A stretch of 51,131 nucleotides of DNA from Propionibacteriaceae bacterium (GCA_030532575.1 JAUNKV010000020.1:1-51131); one strand, 5' to 3'; shown: positions 19,308 through 28,107, counted from the first letter of the stretch. Program-made: numbers and translations. Notes: generated from the letters alone by a model not told the origin.

Positions 19308-20252
19308 TCAGGCCCGAAGGTCCTGGTTGGCCAGCGCGTCCAGACGCGGGGTCCGGGAACGCTCGGCGAGCTCCGGTACGTCCAGCGGCTCCGGCAGGTC
19401 GCGGTCGAGGCCCTCCAGGTGACGGCCGACATAGGTGCGCAGGTTGTCGCGATAGGTGGCCTCGAAGCCCCGCAGCGCGGCGACCTTCTGGGTGAGGATC
19501 GCCTGCTCGCGCTCCAGGTCGGCGAACAGCTCGGCACGACGGCGGTCCGCCTCGCCGTTGACCCGCTCCGCGCGGTCGCGGGCGTCGCGGGTGAGCTGCT
19601 CCGCGTTGACACGGGCCTCGGACTCCACGCGTTCTGCCTTGGTGCGGGCGTCGATGGTGATCTCGGAGGCCTGACGCTTGGCCTCGTCCAGCTTGCGCTG
19701 CGCCTCGGTGTTGGCCTCCTCGACCAGCTTCTCAGCCTGCTCGGTGGCCAAGGACACCAGCCGGACCACGGCCGGGGTGGCCTCCTCGCGGGTCGCGACG
19801 GTCAGGGTCTCGGCCTTGCCGGAGATCTGGCCGACCTGGGCGGTGCGCGCCTCGTCGAGTTCACGGCGCAGTCGATCATTCTCGGAACGCAGCCGCTGGT
19901 TGTCCTGCGACAGCTGCTGCACCCGGCCGTCGTCGGTCGGGGCGAGCGGGGTCATCACCTGCGTCTGCGTGTGGCTGCTGGCCTCGGCGCGCAGTCGCTC
20001 CACCTCGGCGCGCAGCGACTCGATCTCCTGGTCCTTGACTGCGATCGTGCGGTCGTCGAAGCCGGGGGCGACACTGGCGTTGCGTGCGGCCTCGGCCTCA
20101 CGTCGCAGGACGTCACGCTCGTTCTCGAACTGGGCGAAGGACTCCTCCACCTTGTCGATGAAAGTATCGACATCCCCCACTTCGTAACCGGTGGCCCCAC
20201 GCCGTGCCATCCGGAACCGGACTCGGCGAACCTCTTCCAGGGTCAGGCTCAT
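19308..20252 (-). CDS. divIVA: DivIVA-family polar growth/division protein
   Basis: DivIVA (Wag31) marks the poles and septum and directs wall synthesis in Actinobacteria. The 314-residue protein has the N-terminal membrane-binding DivIVA domain (LTLEEVRRVRF, then GYEVGDVDTFIDKVE). Long Glu/Arg/Ala-rich coiled coils follow (about residues 45-110 and 135-270), with a short C-terminal tail. ATG 20252 is preferred over ATG 20258 because GGGAG is 6 nt upstream of the former and abuts the latter. It has its own promoter and terminator and so can be expressed apart from the rest of the cluster. Confidence 0.95.
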   Translation of the reverse strand: MSLTLEEVRRVRFRMARRGATGYEVGDVDTFIDKVEESFAQFENERDVLRREAEAARNASVAPGFDDRTIAVKDQEIESLRAEVERLRAEASSHTQTQVMTPLAPTDDGRVQQLSQDNQRLRSENDRLRRELDEARTAQVGQISGKAETLTVATREEATPAVVRLVSLATEQAEKLVEEANTEAQRKLDEAKRQASEITIDARTKAERVESEARVNAEQLTRDARDRAERVNGEADRRRAELFADLEREQAILTQKVAALRGFEATYRDNLRTYVGRHLEGLDRDLPEPLDVPELAERSRTPRLDALANQDLRA

Positions 20253-20281
20253 TCTCATCTCCCAGTCGTAGATACCTTCGG

Positions 20282-20303
20282 CCCAATGCTGAGAAACATT
20301 GGG
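20282..20303 (-). promoter_or_regulatory. Inverted repeat in the divIVA leader
   Basis: CCCAATG (20282-20288) and CATTGGG (20297-20303) form a perfect 7-bp repeat with an 8-nt loop. It lies between the predicted divIVA transcription start (about 20307) and the start codon. It may be an operator or an mRNA hairpin. Confidence 0.4.
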
Positions 20304-20313
20304 GTCAACGTTC

Positions 20314-20342
20314 AGGTTACTCTAATGTTCCCGTACGTCCAA
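20314..20342 (-). promoter_or_regulatory. divIVA promoter (-35 TTGGAC, -10 TAACCT)
   Basis: On the minus strand TTGGAC (20337-20342) and TAACCT (20314-20319) are 17 nt apart. The same -10 hexamer serves the sortase promoter. Confidence 0.6.
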
Positions 20343-20405
20343 CGGAACCTCAAGGTCAACTCAAGGGATGGAGTCAGCCGAAGAGTCGCTGCTGAGAATG
20401 TCACC

Positions 20406-20690
20406 TCACACCGGGAGCAGGACCGCAAGCCAGATCAGCACCTGCACGGCCAAGAAGACGAGGATCACCGACAGATCGAGACTGATCTCGCCGATCCGCA
20501 GCGGCTTGACGTGGCGCTGAGCCGCCTTCACCGGCGGGTCGGTGAGGAAGTAGACACCCTCCACCAGCACCAACACCGGCCCCCGAGGGGTCCACTGCGG
20601 GGCCAGCACGGGGACCCAGGACAGCAGCACCCGCGCGAGCAGGATGAGCAGGTAGAGCCTGAGAATCCAGACCAGGATGAACGAGAGCAC
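20406..20690 (-). CDS. YggT-family membrane protein
   Basis: This 94-residue protein has two hydrophobic segments (residues ~3-28 and ~70-92) around a short polar region containing LTDPPVKAAQRHVKPLRIG. That is the classic YggT pattern (L-DP-l-p-lR). In Gram-positives the gene sits between sepF and divIVA, as here, and is thought to assist division or osmotic tolerance. It starts with GTG only 3 nt after the sepF stop. Confidence 0.9.
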   Translation of the reverse strand: MLSFILVWILRLYLLILLARVLLSWVPVLAPQWTPRGPVLVLVEGVYFLTDPPVKAAQRHVKPLRIGEISLDLSVILVFLAVQVLIWLAVLLPV

Positions 20691-20693
20691 CGG

Positions 20694-21206
20694 TCAGCTC
20701 TGATTGAAGAAACCGCCGGTGGCGAGCCGTTCCTTGTCCTCCGGGCCGACCACGAGGTTGTGGGGGCACAGCAGGAAGACCTGGCTGGAGACCCGCTCGA
20801 TGTTGCCACGCAGACCGAAGATCAGACCTGCCGCGAAGTCCACGAGCCGCTTGTCCTCCCCCGGTTCCATGTCGGAGAGGTTCATGATGACCGGGATGCC
20901 GTCACGGAAGTTCTCCCCGATGGCTCGGGCCTCGTTGTAGCTGCGTGGACGGACGCTGACGATACGACTGATGTCTGCCACCTGGGGGGTGCTGGGGGTT
21001 TCAGGGGTCACGGGTGCGGCTGTCTGCTGGGGCGCCTGGGCCTGGGGACGGCGCTGCACGGAGCGTGAAACCGGTTGCGCCTCGGCGGAGAGTTCGTAGT
21101 CCTCGTACTCCTCGGCAACGTACTCCTCGGAGAACTCGTCCTTGACGTCGTTGTAACGACCGTCCTCGACGAGTCCCATCCACTCGGCAAGCTTGCGAAC
21201 GCCCAC
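20694..21206 (-). CDS. sepF: Cell division protein SepF
   Basis: SepF anchors FtsZ to the membrane and substitutes for the FtsA that Actinobacteria lack. The 170-residue protein has an N-terminal amphipathic membrane-binding helix (VRKLAEWMGLV). An acidic, Pro/Gln-rich linker follows (residues ~20-75), then the C-terminal SepF core (IVSVRPRSYNEARAIGENF through FAAGLIFGLRG). GTG start with AAGGGAGGG upstream. TAGTCT upstream on the minus strand could be a -10 element. The gene follows ftsZ directly; the pgeF and yggS genes usually found between them are absent. Confidence 0.95.
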   Translation of the reverse strand: MGVRKLAEWMGLVEDGRYNDVKDEFSEEYVAEEYEDYELSAEAQPVSRSVQRRPQAQAPQQTAAPVTPETPSTPQVADISRIVSVRPRSYNEARAIGENFRDGIPVIMNLSDMEPGEDKRLVDFAAGLIFGLRGNIERVSSQVFLLCPHNLVVGPEDKERLATGGFFNQS

Positions 21207-21286
21207 GTGTCACCCTCCCTTTCGTCTGGGAAGAAGACTACCCGTCCGGCAGTCGGCAGCCCCGCTTTGGGCGAGGCGACACGCCG

Positions 21287-22435
21287 TCACTTCATGAAGT
21301 CGGGAACATCGAGCTCGTCCTCCTCGATCCGAGGAGCAGGACGAGGCTGCGGCTCGACGCGGGCCGAGGGCATGGGCGCGGCCTGCGGCACCCGCGGGGC
21401 GACCGGAGCCGCCGGGGCGGCAGGGGCCGTGGGCGTGCGCTGCTGGCCTCGGGTGTGCTCGACCCGGGGTAGACGGGTGTGTGGCGTGCCACCGTCGAAC
21501 CCAGCTGCGATGACCGTGACCCGGACCTCATCGCCCAGGGCGTCGTCGATGACGGTACCGAAGATGATGTTGGCCTCGTCGTGCGCGGCCTCCTCGATGA
21601 GCTGGGCCGCAGCCGAGACCTCGAACAGCCCGAGGTCGGAGCCACCGGCGATGGACAGCAGCACCCCGTGGGCGCCGTCGATGCTGGCCTCCAGCAGCGG
21701 GGAGCTGATCGCCATCTCCGCGGCCGCCCGGGCCCGGTCCTCACCGCGGGCCGAACCGATGCCCATCAGGGCCGAGCCGGCCTGGCTCATGATCGACTTC
21801 ACGTCGGCGAAGTCAAGGTTGATGAGTCCGGGCGTGGTGATGAGATCGGTGATACCGGAGACACCCTGCATCAGCACCTGGTCAGCCTGCTTGAAGGCGT
21901 CCACGATGGCGATCTGGTGGTCGGTCATCTGGAGCAGCTTGTCGTTGGGGATGACGATGAGGGTGTCGACCTCCTCACGCAGCTGCTCGATGCCCGAGTC
22001 GGCCTGGGTGGCCCGACGGCGCCCCTCGAAGGAGAACGGGCGGGTCACCACACCGATGGTCAGTGCGCCCAACGAGCGAGCGATCTTCGCCACGATGGGC
22101 GCGGCGCCGGTCCCGGTGCCGCCGCCCTCACCAGCGGTGACGAAGATCATGTCGGCCCCCTTGAGGGCATCCTCGATCTCCTCGGCGTGTTCCTCCGCCG
22201 CTTGGCGTCCCTTCGACGGGTCGGCCCCGGCTCCCAGGCCACGGGTCGACTCACGACCGATGTCCAGCTTCACGTCGGCATCCGACATCAGCAGCGCCTG
22301 GGCATCGGTGTTGACCGCGATGAACTCCACGCCACGCAGCCCCGCCTCGATCATGCGGTTGACTGCGTTGACCCCACCGCCGCCGACGCCGACGACCTTG
22401 ATCACTGCCAGGTAGTTCTGAGATGCGCTTACCAT
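21287..22435 (-). CDS. ftsZ: Cell division GTPase FtsZ
   Basis: FtsZ polymerises into the division ring. The 382-residue protein has the tubulin signature GGGTGTG at residues 104-110 and the T7 synergy loop ([11 protein letters not shown]). A variable Ala/Pro-rich linker leads to the conserved C-terminal peptide [10 protein letters not shown], the docking site for SepF. ATG 22435 gives the standard actinobacterial N-terminus ([16 protein letters not shown]) and has GAGGA upstream, whereas an earlier in-frame ATG abuts that motif. A separate promoter lies in the ftsQ-ftsZ gap. Confidence 0.98.
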   Translation of the reverse strand: MVSASQNYLAVIKVVGVGGGGVNAVNRMIEAGLRGVEFIAVNTDAQALLMSDADVKLDIGRESTRGLGAGADPSKGRQAAEEHAEEIEDALKGADMIFVTAGEGGGTGTGAAPIVAKIARSLGALTIGVVTRPFSFEGRRRATQADSGIEQLREEVDTLIVIPNDKLLQMTDHQIAIVDAFKQADQVLMQGVSGITDLITTPGLINLDFADVKSIMSQAGSALMGIGSARGEDRARAAAEMAISSPLLEASIDGAHGVLLSIAGGSDLGLFEVSAAAQLIEEAAHDEANIIFGTVIDDALGDEVRVTVIAAGFDGGTPHTRLPRVEHTRGQQRTPTAPAAPAAPVAPRVPQAAPMPSARVEPQPRPAPRIEEDELDVPDFMK

Positions 22436-22466
22436 GACCGCCATTCCTCACTTAGTAGTCGAAAGT

Positions 22467-22496
22467 AGGCTAGGGGCCGTTTCCCGGTTGTTCCAA
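22467..22496 (-). promoter_or_regulatory. ftsZ promoter (-35 TTGGAA, -10 TAGCCT)
   Basis: On the minus strand TTGGAA (22491-22496) and TAGCCT (22467-22472) are 18 nt apart. The predicted start near 22460 leaves a ~25-nt leader with a ribosome binding site. A dedicated ftsZ promoter in this gap is common in Actinobacteria. Confidence 0.5.
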
Positions 22497-22524
22497 CAGC
22501 CATGCCGTGTTCCGGCCGAAAACA

Positions 22525-22543
22525 CCTCAACCCAAGGTTGAGG
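22525..22543 (-). terminator. Terminator or attenuator hairpin between ftsQ and ftsZ
   Basis: A perfect 8-bp stem (CCTCAACC/GGTTGAGG) with a 3-nt loop lies just after the ftsQ stop codon. On the minus strand it is followed by TGTTTT. It would reduce readthrough from the mur/fts operon into ftsZ. Confidence 0.5.
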
Positions 22544-22550
22544 GTTTGGC

Positions 22551-23276
22551 TCAGCGCGTGGTGGGAGCCCCCGGGGCCGAAACGTCGTAGACCGTGGCAT
22601 CCATCTGCAGCAACACGCCCAGCACCTGCGCCTTCGTCTCGGACTGATCGGCGCTGCCCCACACCACCGAGTCACCGTCGTCCAGCCGAATCTCGATCTG
22701 GTCCACCGCCTGGGCACTGACCAGGGTGATGCGCTCCCCCAGCACCGGGGAAACCGCCGCAACCACCGTCGCGACATCGCGCAGCAGCCGCTGATCCACC
22801 TCGCCCTCCACCTGGGCGACCACCGTCCCGGCGGGGACCTCCGCCCCCTCGTGATAGGCCACCCCCTCGGCATCCACCCAGCGCAGCACCCCGTCATCGG
22901 TCCACAGGTAGGCCAACTCACGCTCAGTCACCACGAGCTCCACCGTGTGGGGGAACTGTCGCTTCACCTCCACCTCACGGACCGCGGGCAAGGTGGCCAC
23001 CACCCGGTCCCTGATTCCCTGGAGGTCCTGCGTCGCCAAAGGGCGCCCCAACTCCACCCGGGCCGCCTCGACCACCTGCTGCTCGCTCAGCAGCGAGGTC
23101 CCCGAGGCGCTCACCTGGGTGGTGGCGAAGACCGAGGAGAAGCCGAACAGCCAGGTCGCCACCCCGGTCAGGATCAACACCAGCGCGCTGAGGGCGAGCA
23201 CGACCAGCCGGGTCGTCCGTCGTTTCCGCTGCTTGGCCTGCCGGGCCGAGGCGAACCTACCGGGTGTGGTGCTCAA
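22551..23276 (-). CDS. ftsQ: Cell division protein FtsQ (DivIB)
   Basis: FtsQ links early and late divisome proteins. The 241-residue protein has a basic cytoplasmic N-terminus (residues 1-23) and one membrane helix (~24-46). A POTRA domain follows (FATTQVSASGTSLLSEQQVVEAA..., about residues 50-118), then the FtsQ/DivIB beta domain. The TTG start overlaps the murC stop codon (TTGA), so translation is coupled. Confidence 0.93.
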   Translation of the reverse strand: MSTTPGRFASARQAKQRKRRTTRLVVLALSALVLILTGVATWLFGFSSVFATTQVSASGTSLLSEQQVVEAARVELGRPLATQDLQGIRDRVVATLPAVREVEVKRQFPHTVELVVTERELAYLWTDDGVLRWVDAEGVAYHEGAEVPAGTVVAQVEGEVDQRLLRDVATVVAAVSPVLGERITLVSAQAVDQIEIRLDDGDSVVWGSADQSETKAQVLGVLLQMDATVYDVSAPGAPTTR

Positions 23277-24724
23277 CTGCGCTGTGCCTCCGGACGCTCC
23301 GCCAGCAACGGGGCCAGCAGCGGACCGACGATTGTGACATCCCCACAGCCGAGTGTGATGATGAGGTCACCGGGACGGGCGATCTCGTTGAGGGCGGCGG
23401 GCAGGTCGTACTTGTCCACGACGTAGACCACCTCCTTCGCTCCGTGCTTCTTCGCGGTCTCCACCACGAGTTCCCCGGTCACTCCCGGGATCGGATCCTC
23501 CCGGGCCCCGCAGACGTCGTTGATGACGGCGATGTCGGCCAGGGTCATCACCTCACCGAACTCATCGGCGAAGTCCACGGTCCGGGTGTACAGGTGCGGC
23601 TGGAAGCAGGCGATGAGCCTCCCGTCCAGCCCGGTCGCCTCGTTCCCGGCCTCCGTGGCCCGACGCGCCGCGGTCAGGGCGGCCCTGATCTCCGTCGGGT
23701 GGTGGGCGTAGTCGTCGTAGACCCGGATCCCTGCGGTGTCGGTGATGAGCTGGAAGCGTCGCAGGGTGCCCTCGAAGCGTCCGAGGGCCGTGACCGCCGC
23801 GTCGTGGTCGAGGCCGAGGATGCGCCCCACCGCGTAGGCGGCAGAAGCATTGGCCAGGTTGTGGTTGCCGGGGACCCGCAGCGTGATCGGCCCGGCGGCG
23901 TCCCGGGCGGTCAGGGTCGCGGTCACCCCGTTGCCGGAGGGCTTGACATCGGTGATCCGCACATCGGCGTCCTCGGCCTCGCCGTAGCGCACGACCTGCC
24001 GACCCGCCGCGATGAGTTCCTCGGCCAGGGACCGGGAGCCCTCGTCGTCGATGTTGATGACCACCCACTCCACCCCGGGGCGGGTCGCGAAGTCCCGGAA
24101 CCCTGCCGCGTAGGCCTCAGGGGTTCCCCAGTTGACCAGGTGGTCCGCCTCGATGTTGGTGATGACCGCGATCTCGGTCGGGTACTGCATGAAGGAGCCG
24201 TCCGACTCGTCGGCCTCCACCACGAAGGCCTCACCCTGACCGATGGCGGCACTGACCCCGCTGGTGGACAGCGGCCCGCCGATCACGTAACTCGGATCGG
24301 CCCCCGCCTCACTCAGCATCACGGCGGTCATCGCGGTGGTGGTGGTCTTGCCGTGGGTGCCCGCCACCGAGACCCCCCGCTTGCCCATCATGAGGGCGGC
24401 CAGCGCGGCGGATCGGTGCCACACCCGAAGCCCCCGGCGACGCGCCTCGGCCAACTCCACGTTGTCCTCCCGGATGGCCGAGGAGATCACGACGGTTTCC
24501 GCATCGCCGAGCTGGGCGGCGTCATGACCGACGTGGCAGGTGACCCCCATCCGCTGCAGCGTCTGCAGGGTCGAGGAGTCGGAACGATCCGAGCCGCTGG
24601 TCGGGACGCCGAGCTCGGCGTAGAGGTGGGCGATCCCACTCATGCCGGAGCCACCGACCGCGATGAAGTGGACGGGGCCCACCTCAGTGGCGGGAACAAC
24701 CTCGATGGGGTTCAGGAGGGTCAC
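23273..24724 (-). CDS. murC: UDP-N-acetylmuramate--L-alanine ligase
   Basis: MurC adds L-alanine to UDP-MurNAc, the first step of stem-peptide synthesis. The 483-residue protein has all three Mur ligase domains: an N-terminal Rossmann domain (AVGGSGMSGIA), a central ATPase domain with P-loop GTHGKT (residues 122-127), and a C-terminal domain with YDDYAHHPTEI and FQPHLYTRT. It is complete, in contrast to the murD-position gene of the same cluster. The GTG start overlaps the murG stop (GTGA). Confidence 0.97.
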   Translation of the reverse strand: MTLLNPIEVVPATEVGPVHFIAVGGSGMSGIAHLYAELGVPTSGSDRSDSSTLQTLQRMGVTCHVGHDAAQLGDAETVVISSAIREDNVELAEARRRGLRVWHRSAALAALMMGKRGVSVAGTHGKTTTTAMTAVMLSEAGADPSYVIGGPLSTSGVSAAIGQGEAFVVEADESDGSFMQYPTEIAVITNIEADHLVNWGTPEAYAAGFRDFATRPGVEWVVINIDDEGSRSLAEELIAAGRQVVRYGEAEDADVRITDVKPSGNGVTATLTARDAAGPITLRVPGNHNLANASAAYAVGRILGLDHDAAVTALGRFEGTLRRFQLITDTAGIRVYDDYAHHPTEIRAALTAARRATEAGNEATGLDGRLIACFQPHLYTRTVDFADEFGEVMTLADIAVINDVCGAREDPIPGVTGELVVETAKKHGAKEVVYVVDKYDLPAALNEIARPGDLIITLGCGDVTIVGPLLAPLLAERPEAQRS

Positions 24725-25818
24725 TTTTCCTCTTCTCTTGACGCGGCCAGCAAGGCCTGCTTGGCCAGGACATCGGCGGCATCGGCCGGGGAGTGTGGTG
24801 TGGCGAGCGCACCCATCCGGGTGAGCTCCTGGGCATCGGTGATCGTGGGCACGACCACCTCCAGGAGTCTAGCGGCGCTGAGCTCTGCCTCGGGCAGCAT
24901 GATCCCAGCCCCGTCAGCCACCAGCCCAGCTGCGTTCCTGGCCTGCTCCCCATTGCCCCAGGGCAGCGGGATGAACACCACGGGCAACCCCAGCACGGCG
25001 GTTTCCATGACGGTCCCGGCCCCGGCCCGACCAACCATGAGATCGGCGGCCATGTAGGCCTCGATCATCGCGTCAACATAGGCCACCGGCACGTAGCTCG
25101 CCCCCGACGGGTCGGTGATGACCACGTCCTGATCAGTGAAGTTCTTGCCCCCAAGCACGTGAAGAACCTGGATGCCTCGGGCCAGCAGCTCCGGGACCGC
25201 AGCTTGGACCGCCTCGTTGATGGCACGGGCACCCTGGGAGCCGCCACTGACCAGCAACGTCGGCCGCTCGACGTCCAGCCCGAAACGCTGCCTCGCCTGG
25301 TCGCGGGTGATGGTCGGGGCCGTGATGGAACGGTTGATCGGCATCCCGATCCGCACCCCGCCCCGGATGTTCGTCTCCGGGAAGGTGTAGCCGGTGAAGC
25401 GCGCGAACCGGGCCGCCACCTTGTTCGCGACCCCGACCACGCGGTTCGCCTCGTGGACGCACACCGGGATGCGCATCGTCCTGGCCGCCAGGTAGGCGGG
25501 GATCGAGACGTAGCCGCCAAAACCCACCAGCACCTCGGCCCGGCTGCGTCGAAGGATCGCCCGGGCCTGCCTGACCGACTGCGTGAGGTTCCACGGCAGC
25601 TTCACCAGATCCAGGTTGAGGGTGCGCGGCAACGGGACGGGACGGATCAGCTCCAGCTGCAGTCCGGCCTGCGGGATGACCTTGGTCTCCAGCCCCTTCT
25701 CGGTGCCGATGCAGGTGATCTCCACCCCGGGGTCCAACTCCTGCAGCGCCTGCGCCGTCGCGATGAGGGGGGAGGTGTGCCCGGCGGTACCGCCCCCGGC
25801 CAGCACCACCCGGGTCAC
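24721..25818 (-). CDS. murG: Lipid II synthase, UDP-GlcNAc transferase MurG
   Basis: MurG transfers GlcNAc to lipid I at the inner face of the membrane. The 365-residue GT-B protein has the N-terminal glycine-rich loop (LAGGGTAGHTSPL), the second glycine loop (LVSGGSQGARAIN), and the C-terminal nucleotide-sugar site with AGAGTVMETAVLGLPVVFIP. The GTG start overlaps the ftsW stop (GTGA). Confidence 0.97.
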   Translation of the reverse strand: MTRVVLAGGGTAGHTSPLIATAQALQELDPGVEITCIGTEKGLETKVIPQAGLQLELIRPVPLPRTLNLDLVKLPWNLTQSVRQARAILRRSRAEVLVGFGGYVSIPAYLAARTMRIPVCVHEANRVVGVANKVAARFARFTGYTFPETNIRGGVRIGMPINRSITAPTITRDQARQRFGLDVERPTLLVSGGSQGARAINEAVQAAVPELLARGIQVLHVLGGKNFTDQDVVITDPSGASYVPVAYVDAMIEAYMAADLMVGRAGAGTVMETAVLGLPVVFIPLPWGNGEQARNAAGLVADGAGIMLPEAELSAARLLEVVVPTITDAQELTRMGALATPHSPADAADVLAKQALLAASREEEK

Positions 25819-27044
25819 GACTCCGCTCCCGCCGCCAGCACACTGGTCATCCGGGGACCGGCAGCCTTCCTGCGCTGGGCGAGGTGGGCGCGGGCACGAG
25901 GCGTGTCACGGGCACAGGCCAGCAGCACGCCGACCGCCATGAGATTGGCCATGAGGGCAGATCCTCCCGAGGAGATGAAGGGCAGGGGCACGCCGAGGAC
26001 GGGCAGCAGGTTCATGACCACCATGATGTTGACCAGAGCCTGCAGCAGGAACCAGCTGGTGATCCCCGCCGCGACGAGTCGATTGAACATCTTGTCGGAT
26101 TGCAGCGCCACCATGAAACCACTGCGCGCCAGAAGTGCGAAGAGCCCGAGCACCAACAGCACGCCGAACAGGCCGAGCTCCTCCCCCAGCACGGCGAACA
26201 CGAAGTCGGTGTGGGCTCCCTCCTTGAGCCCACCCCACTTCTGCTTGCTGGCGCCGAGCCCCAGCCCCCACCAGCCCCCGGAGGCCAGGGCGTAGAGCGC
26301 CGCCATCGGCTGGGATGCCAGGTCGGTGTTCGACTGGGGGTCGAAGAAGATCATGAACCGGGCCTTGCGGCTGTCGGAGCCCATGATGAGGATCGCCACA
26401 CCGATGGCGACCAGCCCGATGGCCGGGCCGAGGATACGCAGCGGGGTGCCGACGAAGAACAACAGGCAGAAGATGATGGCCCCGAACACCAGCCCCGTGC
26501 CGAGGTCCTTGCCGATGATGATGAGGCCGAGCAGGAGCAGCGAACAGGGGACGAAGGGGATGAACAGCTCCATCGGGCGGTGCAGCTTGTTGCGTTTGAC
26601 GTGGAACACCGAGGCCCCCCAGATCACCAACCCCAGCTTGGCGAACTCCGAGGGCTGGATGGTCAACAGCGTGCCCACGCGAATCCAGTTCCGGTTGCCG
26701 TAGATCTCGAAGCCGAGCGGGGTCTGCACCAGGATCAAGCCGATCAGGGCCAGGGCGAAACCGACCATGCCGAAGCGTCGCAGCAGATCGGGTTTCATCC
26801 GGCTGACCGGTATGAGCACCACCAGGGAGACCGCGAGGAAGAGCATCTGGCGGATGACGAAGTAGTACGGCGACTGCCCTTGGGATTGCGCGATCACCGC
26901 GCTGGAGGACAGCACCATCATGGTGCCGATGGCGGTGAGGATGCCGGTGGCGAAGACGATGAGGTGGTGATCCGCCATCGGCGAGCGGGTGAAGCTGCGC
27001 ACCAGGGAACCGGGCGGTGGTGCCGTCACTGAGGTGCTGGACAT
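25815..27044 (-). CDS. ftsW: Peptidoglycan glycosyltransferase FtsW
   Basis: FtsW is the SEDS-family polymerase that works with FtsI at the septum. The 409-residue protein has about ten membrane helices and the family signatures GNRNWIRVG, QPSEFAKLG and, near the end, LGVPLPFISSGGSALMANL. ATG 27044 has GAGGAG 4 nt upstream and gives a normal cytoplasmic N-terminus. A 133-nt gap separates it from the murD-like gene, the only real gap between rsmH and ftsQ. No other gene is seen in that gap. Confidence 0.96.
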   Translation of the reverse strand: MSSTSVTAPPPGSLVRSFTRSPMADHHLIVFATGILTAIGTMMVLSSSAVIAQSQGQSPYYFVIRQMLFLAVSLVVLIPVSRMKPDLLRRFGMVGFALALIGLILVQTPLGFEIYGNRNWIRVGTLLTIQPSEFAKLGLVIWGASVFHVKRNKLHRPMELFIPFVPCSLLLLGLIIIGKDLGTGLVFGAIIFCLLFFVGTPLRILGPAIGLVAIGVAILIMGSDSRKARFMIFFDPQSNTDLASQPMAALYALASGGWWGLGLGASKQKWGGLKEGAHTDFVFAVLGEELGLFGVLLVLGLFALLARSGFMVALQSDKMFNRLVAAGITSWFLLQALVNIMVVMNLLPVLGVPLPFISSGGSALMANLMAVGVLLACARDTPRARAHLAQRRKAAGPRMTSVLAAGAES

Positions 27045-27177
27045 CTCACTCCTCGAGGCGCTGACGGGGAAGACGGACGAAACGGCGCCCCGCGGCCCGT
27101 CCACCCACCATGTTCGTGGCTGGAGTGGGGAATGGGGTGGAGGTGACCCGCGTGTCGGTCAATCACTGGCCAAGCAG

Positions 27178-28107
27178 TCACTCCAGGCCGTTCAGGGCCC
27201 GCAGCCCAGCAGCCACCGCCTGGGCGGGGACCTTGAGACTCCTGGCCAGGGCCGCCGCGGCCGCGGCCTGGGCGACCCGCCCATCGGCCTGCTCGACCTT
27301 GGCCAGCTCCAGCGCGGAGCTGTGCCGCTGCGCCACGAAGGCACGGTCCACGATGAGGTCGTCGACCACCCCGACCATCGAGATGGCCGGGATCGCCGTG
27401 GTGAATCCGATGGCGCGCGCTCCCTCGGTCACCTCCGCCTCGGCCACCATGTGTTCGGTGGCAGGGTCCTCGACGTTGTACACGCAGGCATGGGTGACGC
27501 GCTCGTAGCAGCGCGCCAGGTCGGCGTCGTCTTCCCCGGAGGCCAACACCACCGCCGAGTGCAGGGCCAGGCTCGCCACGCCCCGCAGCTGGGCGGCGGA
27601 CAGCTCGACGACGATCACGTCGCGTGGGGCGTCGTCGAGAACGGCCTCGACCGCTGGGCGGCCGCACGATCCAGCCTCAGCCACCCGCAATCCTCCAGCC
27701 CTCAGCATCGCCGCCACCAGCCGGGCCACCTCGACCCGGTCACGGGCCCCAGCGATCCCCACCCAGGGCACCGTCGCACCCAGCGAGTGGAGCCGCCATG
27801 CCAGCTCGACCTCACTCCACACCGCCACACCACGCCCGACGGCCTCGACCGCCAGCGGCTCAGCACCGGTCCACCCCGTCGAGAGCACCAGCAGGTCGCA
27901 CTCCTCGGGCAGCCGGGCCGTGGCCCCCGCACCGAGTCGAACCGTCACGTCCAAGGACTCCAGCAGCCCGGCACGATCCGTGAGCCCGGAGTCGTCGTCG
28001 AGGACCGTGACCGTGGCCCCGAGCGCGATCAGGGCGTCGGCTGCGGCCATGCCGGAGCGGCCGAGTCCGGCCACCACGGCACGCCTGCCGTCCAGCCGAG
28101 CGCTCAC
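27178..28107 (-). CDS. Degenerate, C-terminally truncated MurD homologue in the murD position
   Basis: The position (between mraY and ftsW) and the N-terminal Rossmann domain identify a MurD relative: VVAGLGRSG (12-19), VLSTGWTGAEPL (74-85) and WSEVELAWRL (97-106). Normal MurD has about 450-490 residues and ligates D-Glu to UDP-MurNAc-L-Ala. This one has 309. The P-loop, normally GTNGKTT, reads GARDRVE (120-126), so the ATP-binding Lys and Thr are lost. The DHLDxH region is reduced to SGEDDADL. The product ends at ALRALNGLE (301-309), where the C-terminal ligase domain should begin. The following 133 nt cannot encode that domain in any frame. The frame is open and the GTG start overlaps mraY (GTGA), so it is probably translated but unlikely to be an active ligase. 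A scaffold or regulatory role is speculation. Confidence 0.85.
   Translation of the reverse strand: MSARLDGRRAVVAGLGRSGMAAADALIALGATVTVLDDDSGLTDRAGLLESLDVTVRLGAGATARLPEECDLLVLSTGWTGAEPLAVEAVGRGVAVWSEVELAWRLHSLGATVPWVGIAGARDRVEVARLVAAMLRAGGLRVAEAGSCGRPAVEAVLDDAPRDVIVVELSAAQLRGVASLALHSAVVLASGEDDADLARCYERVTHACVYNVEDPATEHMVAEAEVTEGARAIGFTTAIPAISMVGVVDDLIVDRAFVAQRHSSALELAKVEQADGRVAQAAAAAALARSLKVPAQAVAAGLRALNGLE

Noticed and set aside
27045-27177. Missing MurD C-terminal domain hidden in another frame downstream
   Set aside because: The gap is 133 nt, far too short for a ~150-residue domain, and none of its frames resembles the MurD C-terminus.
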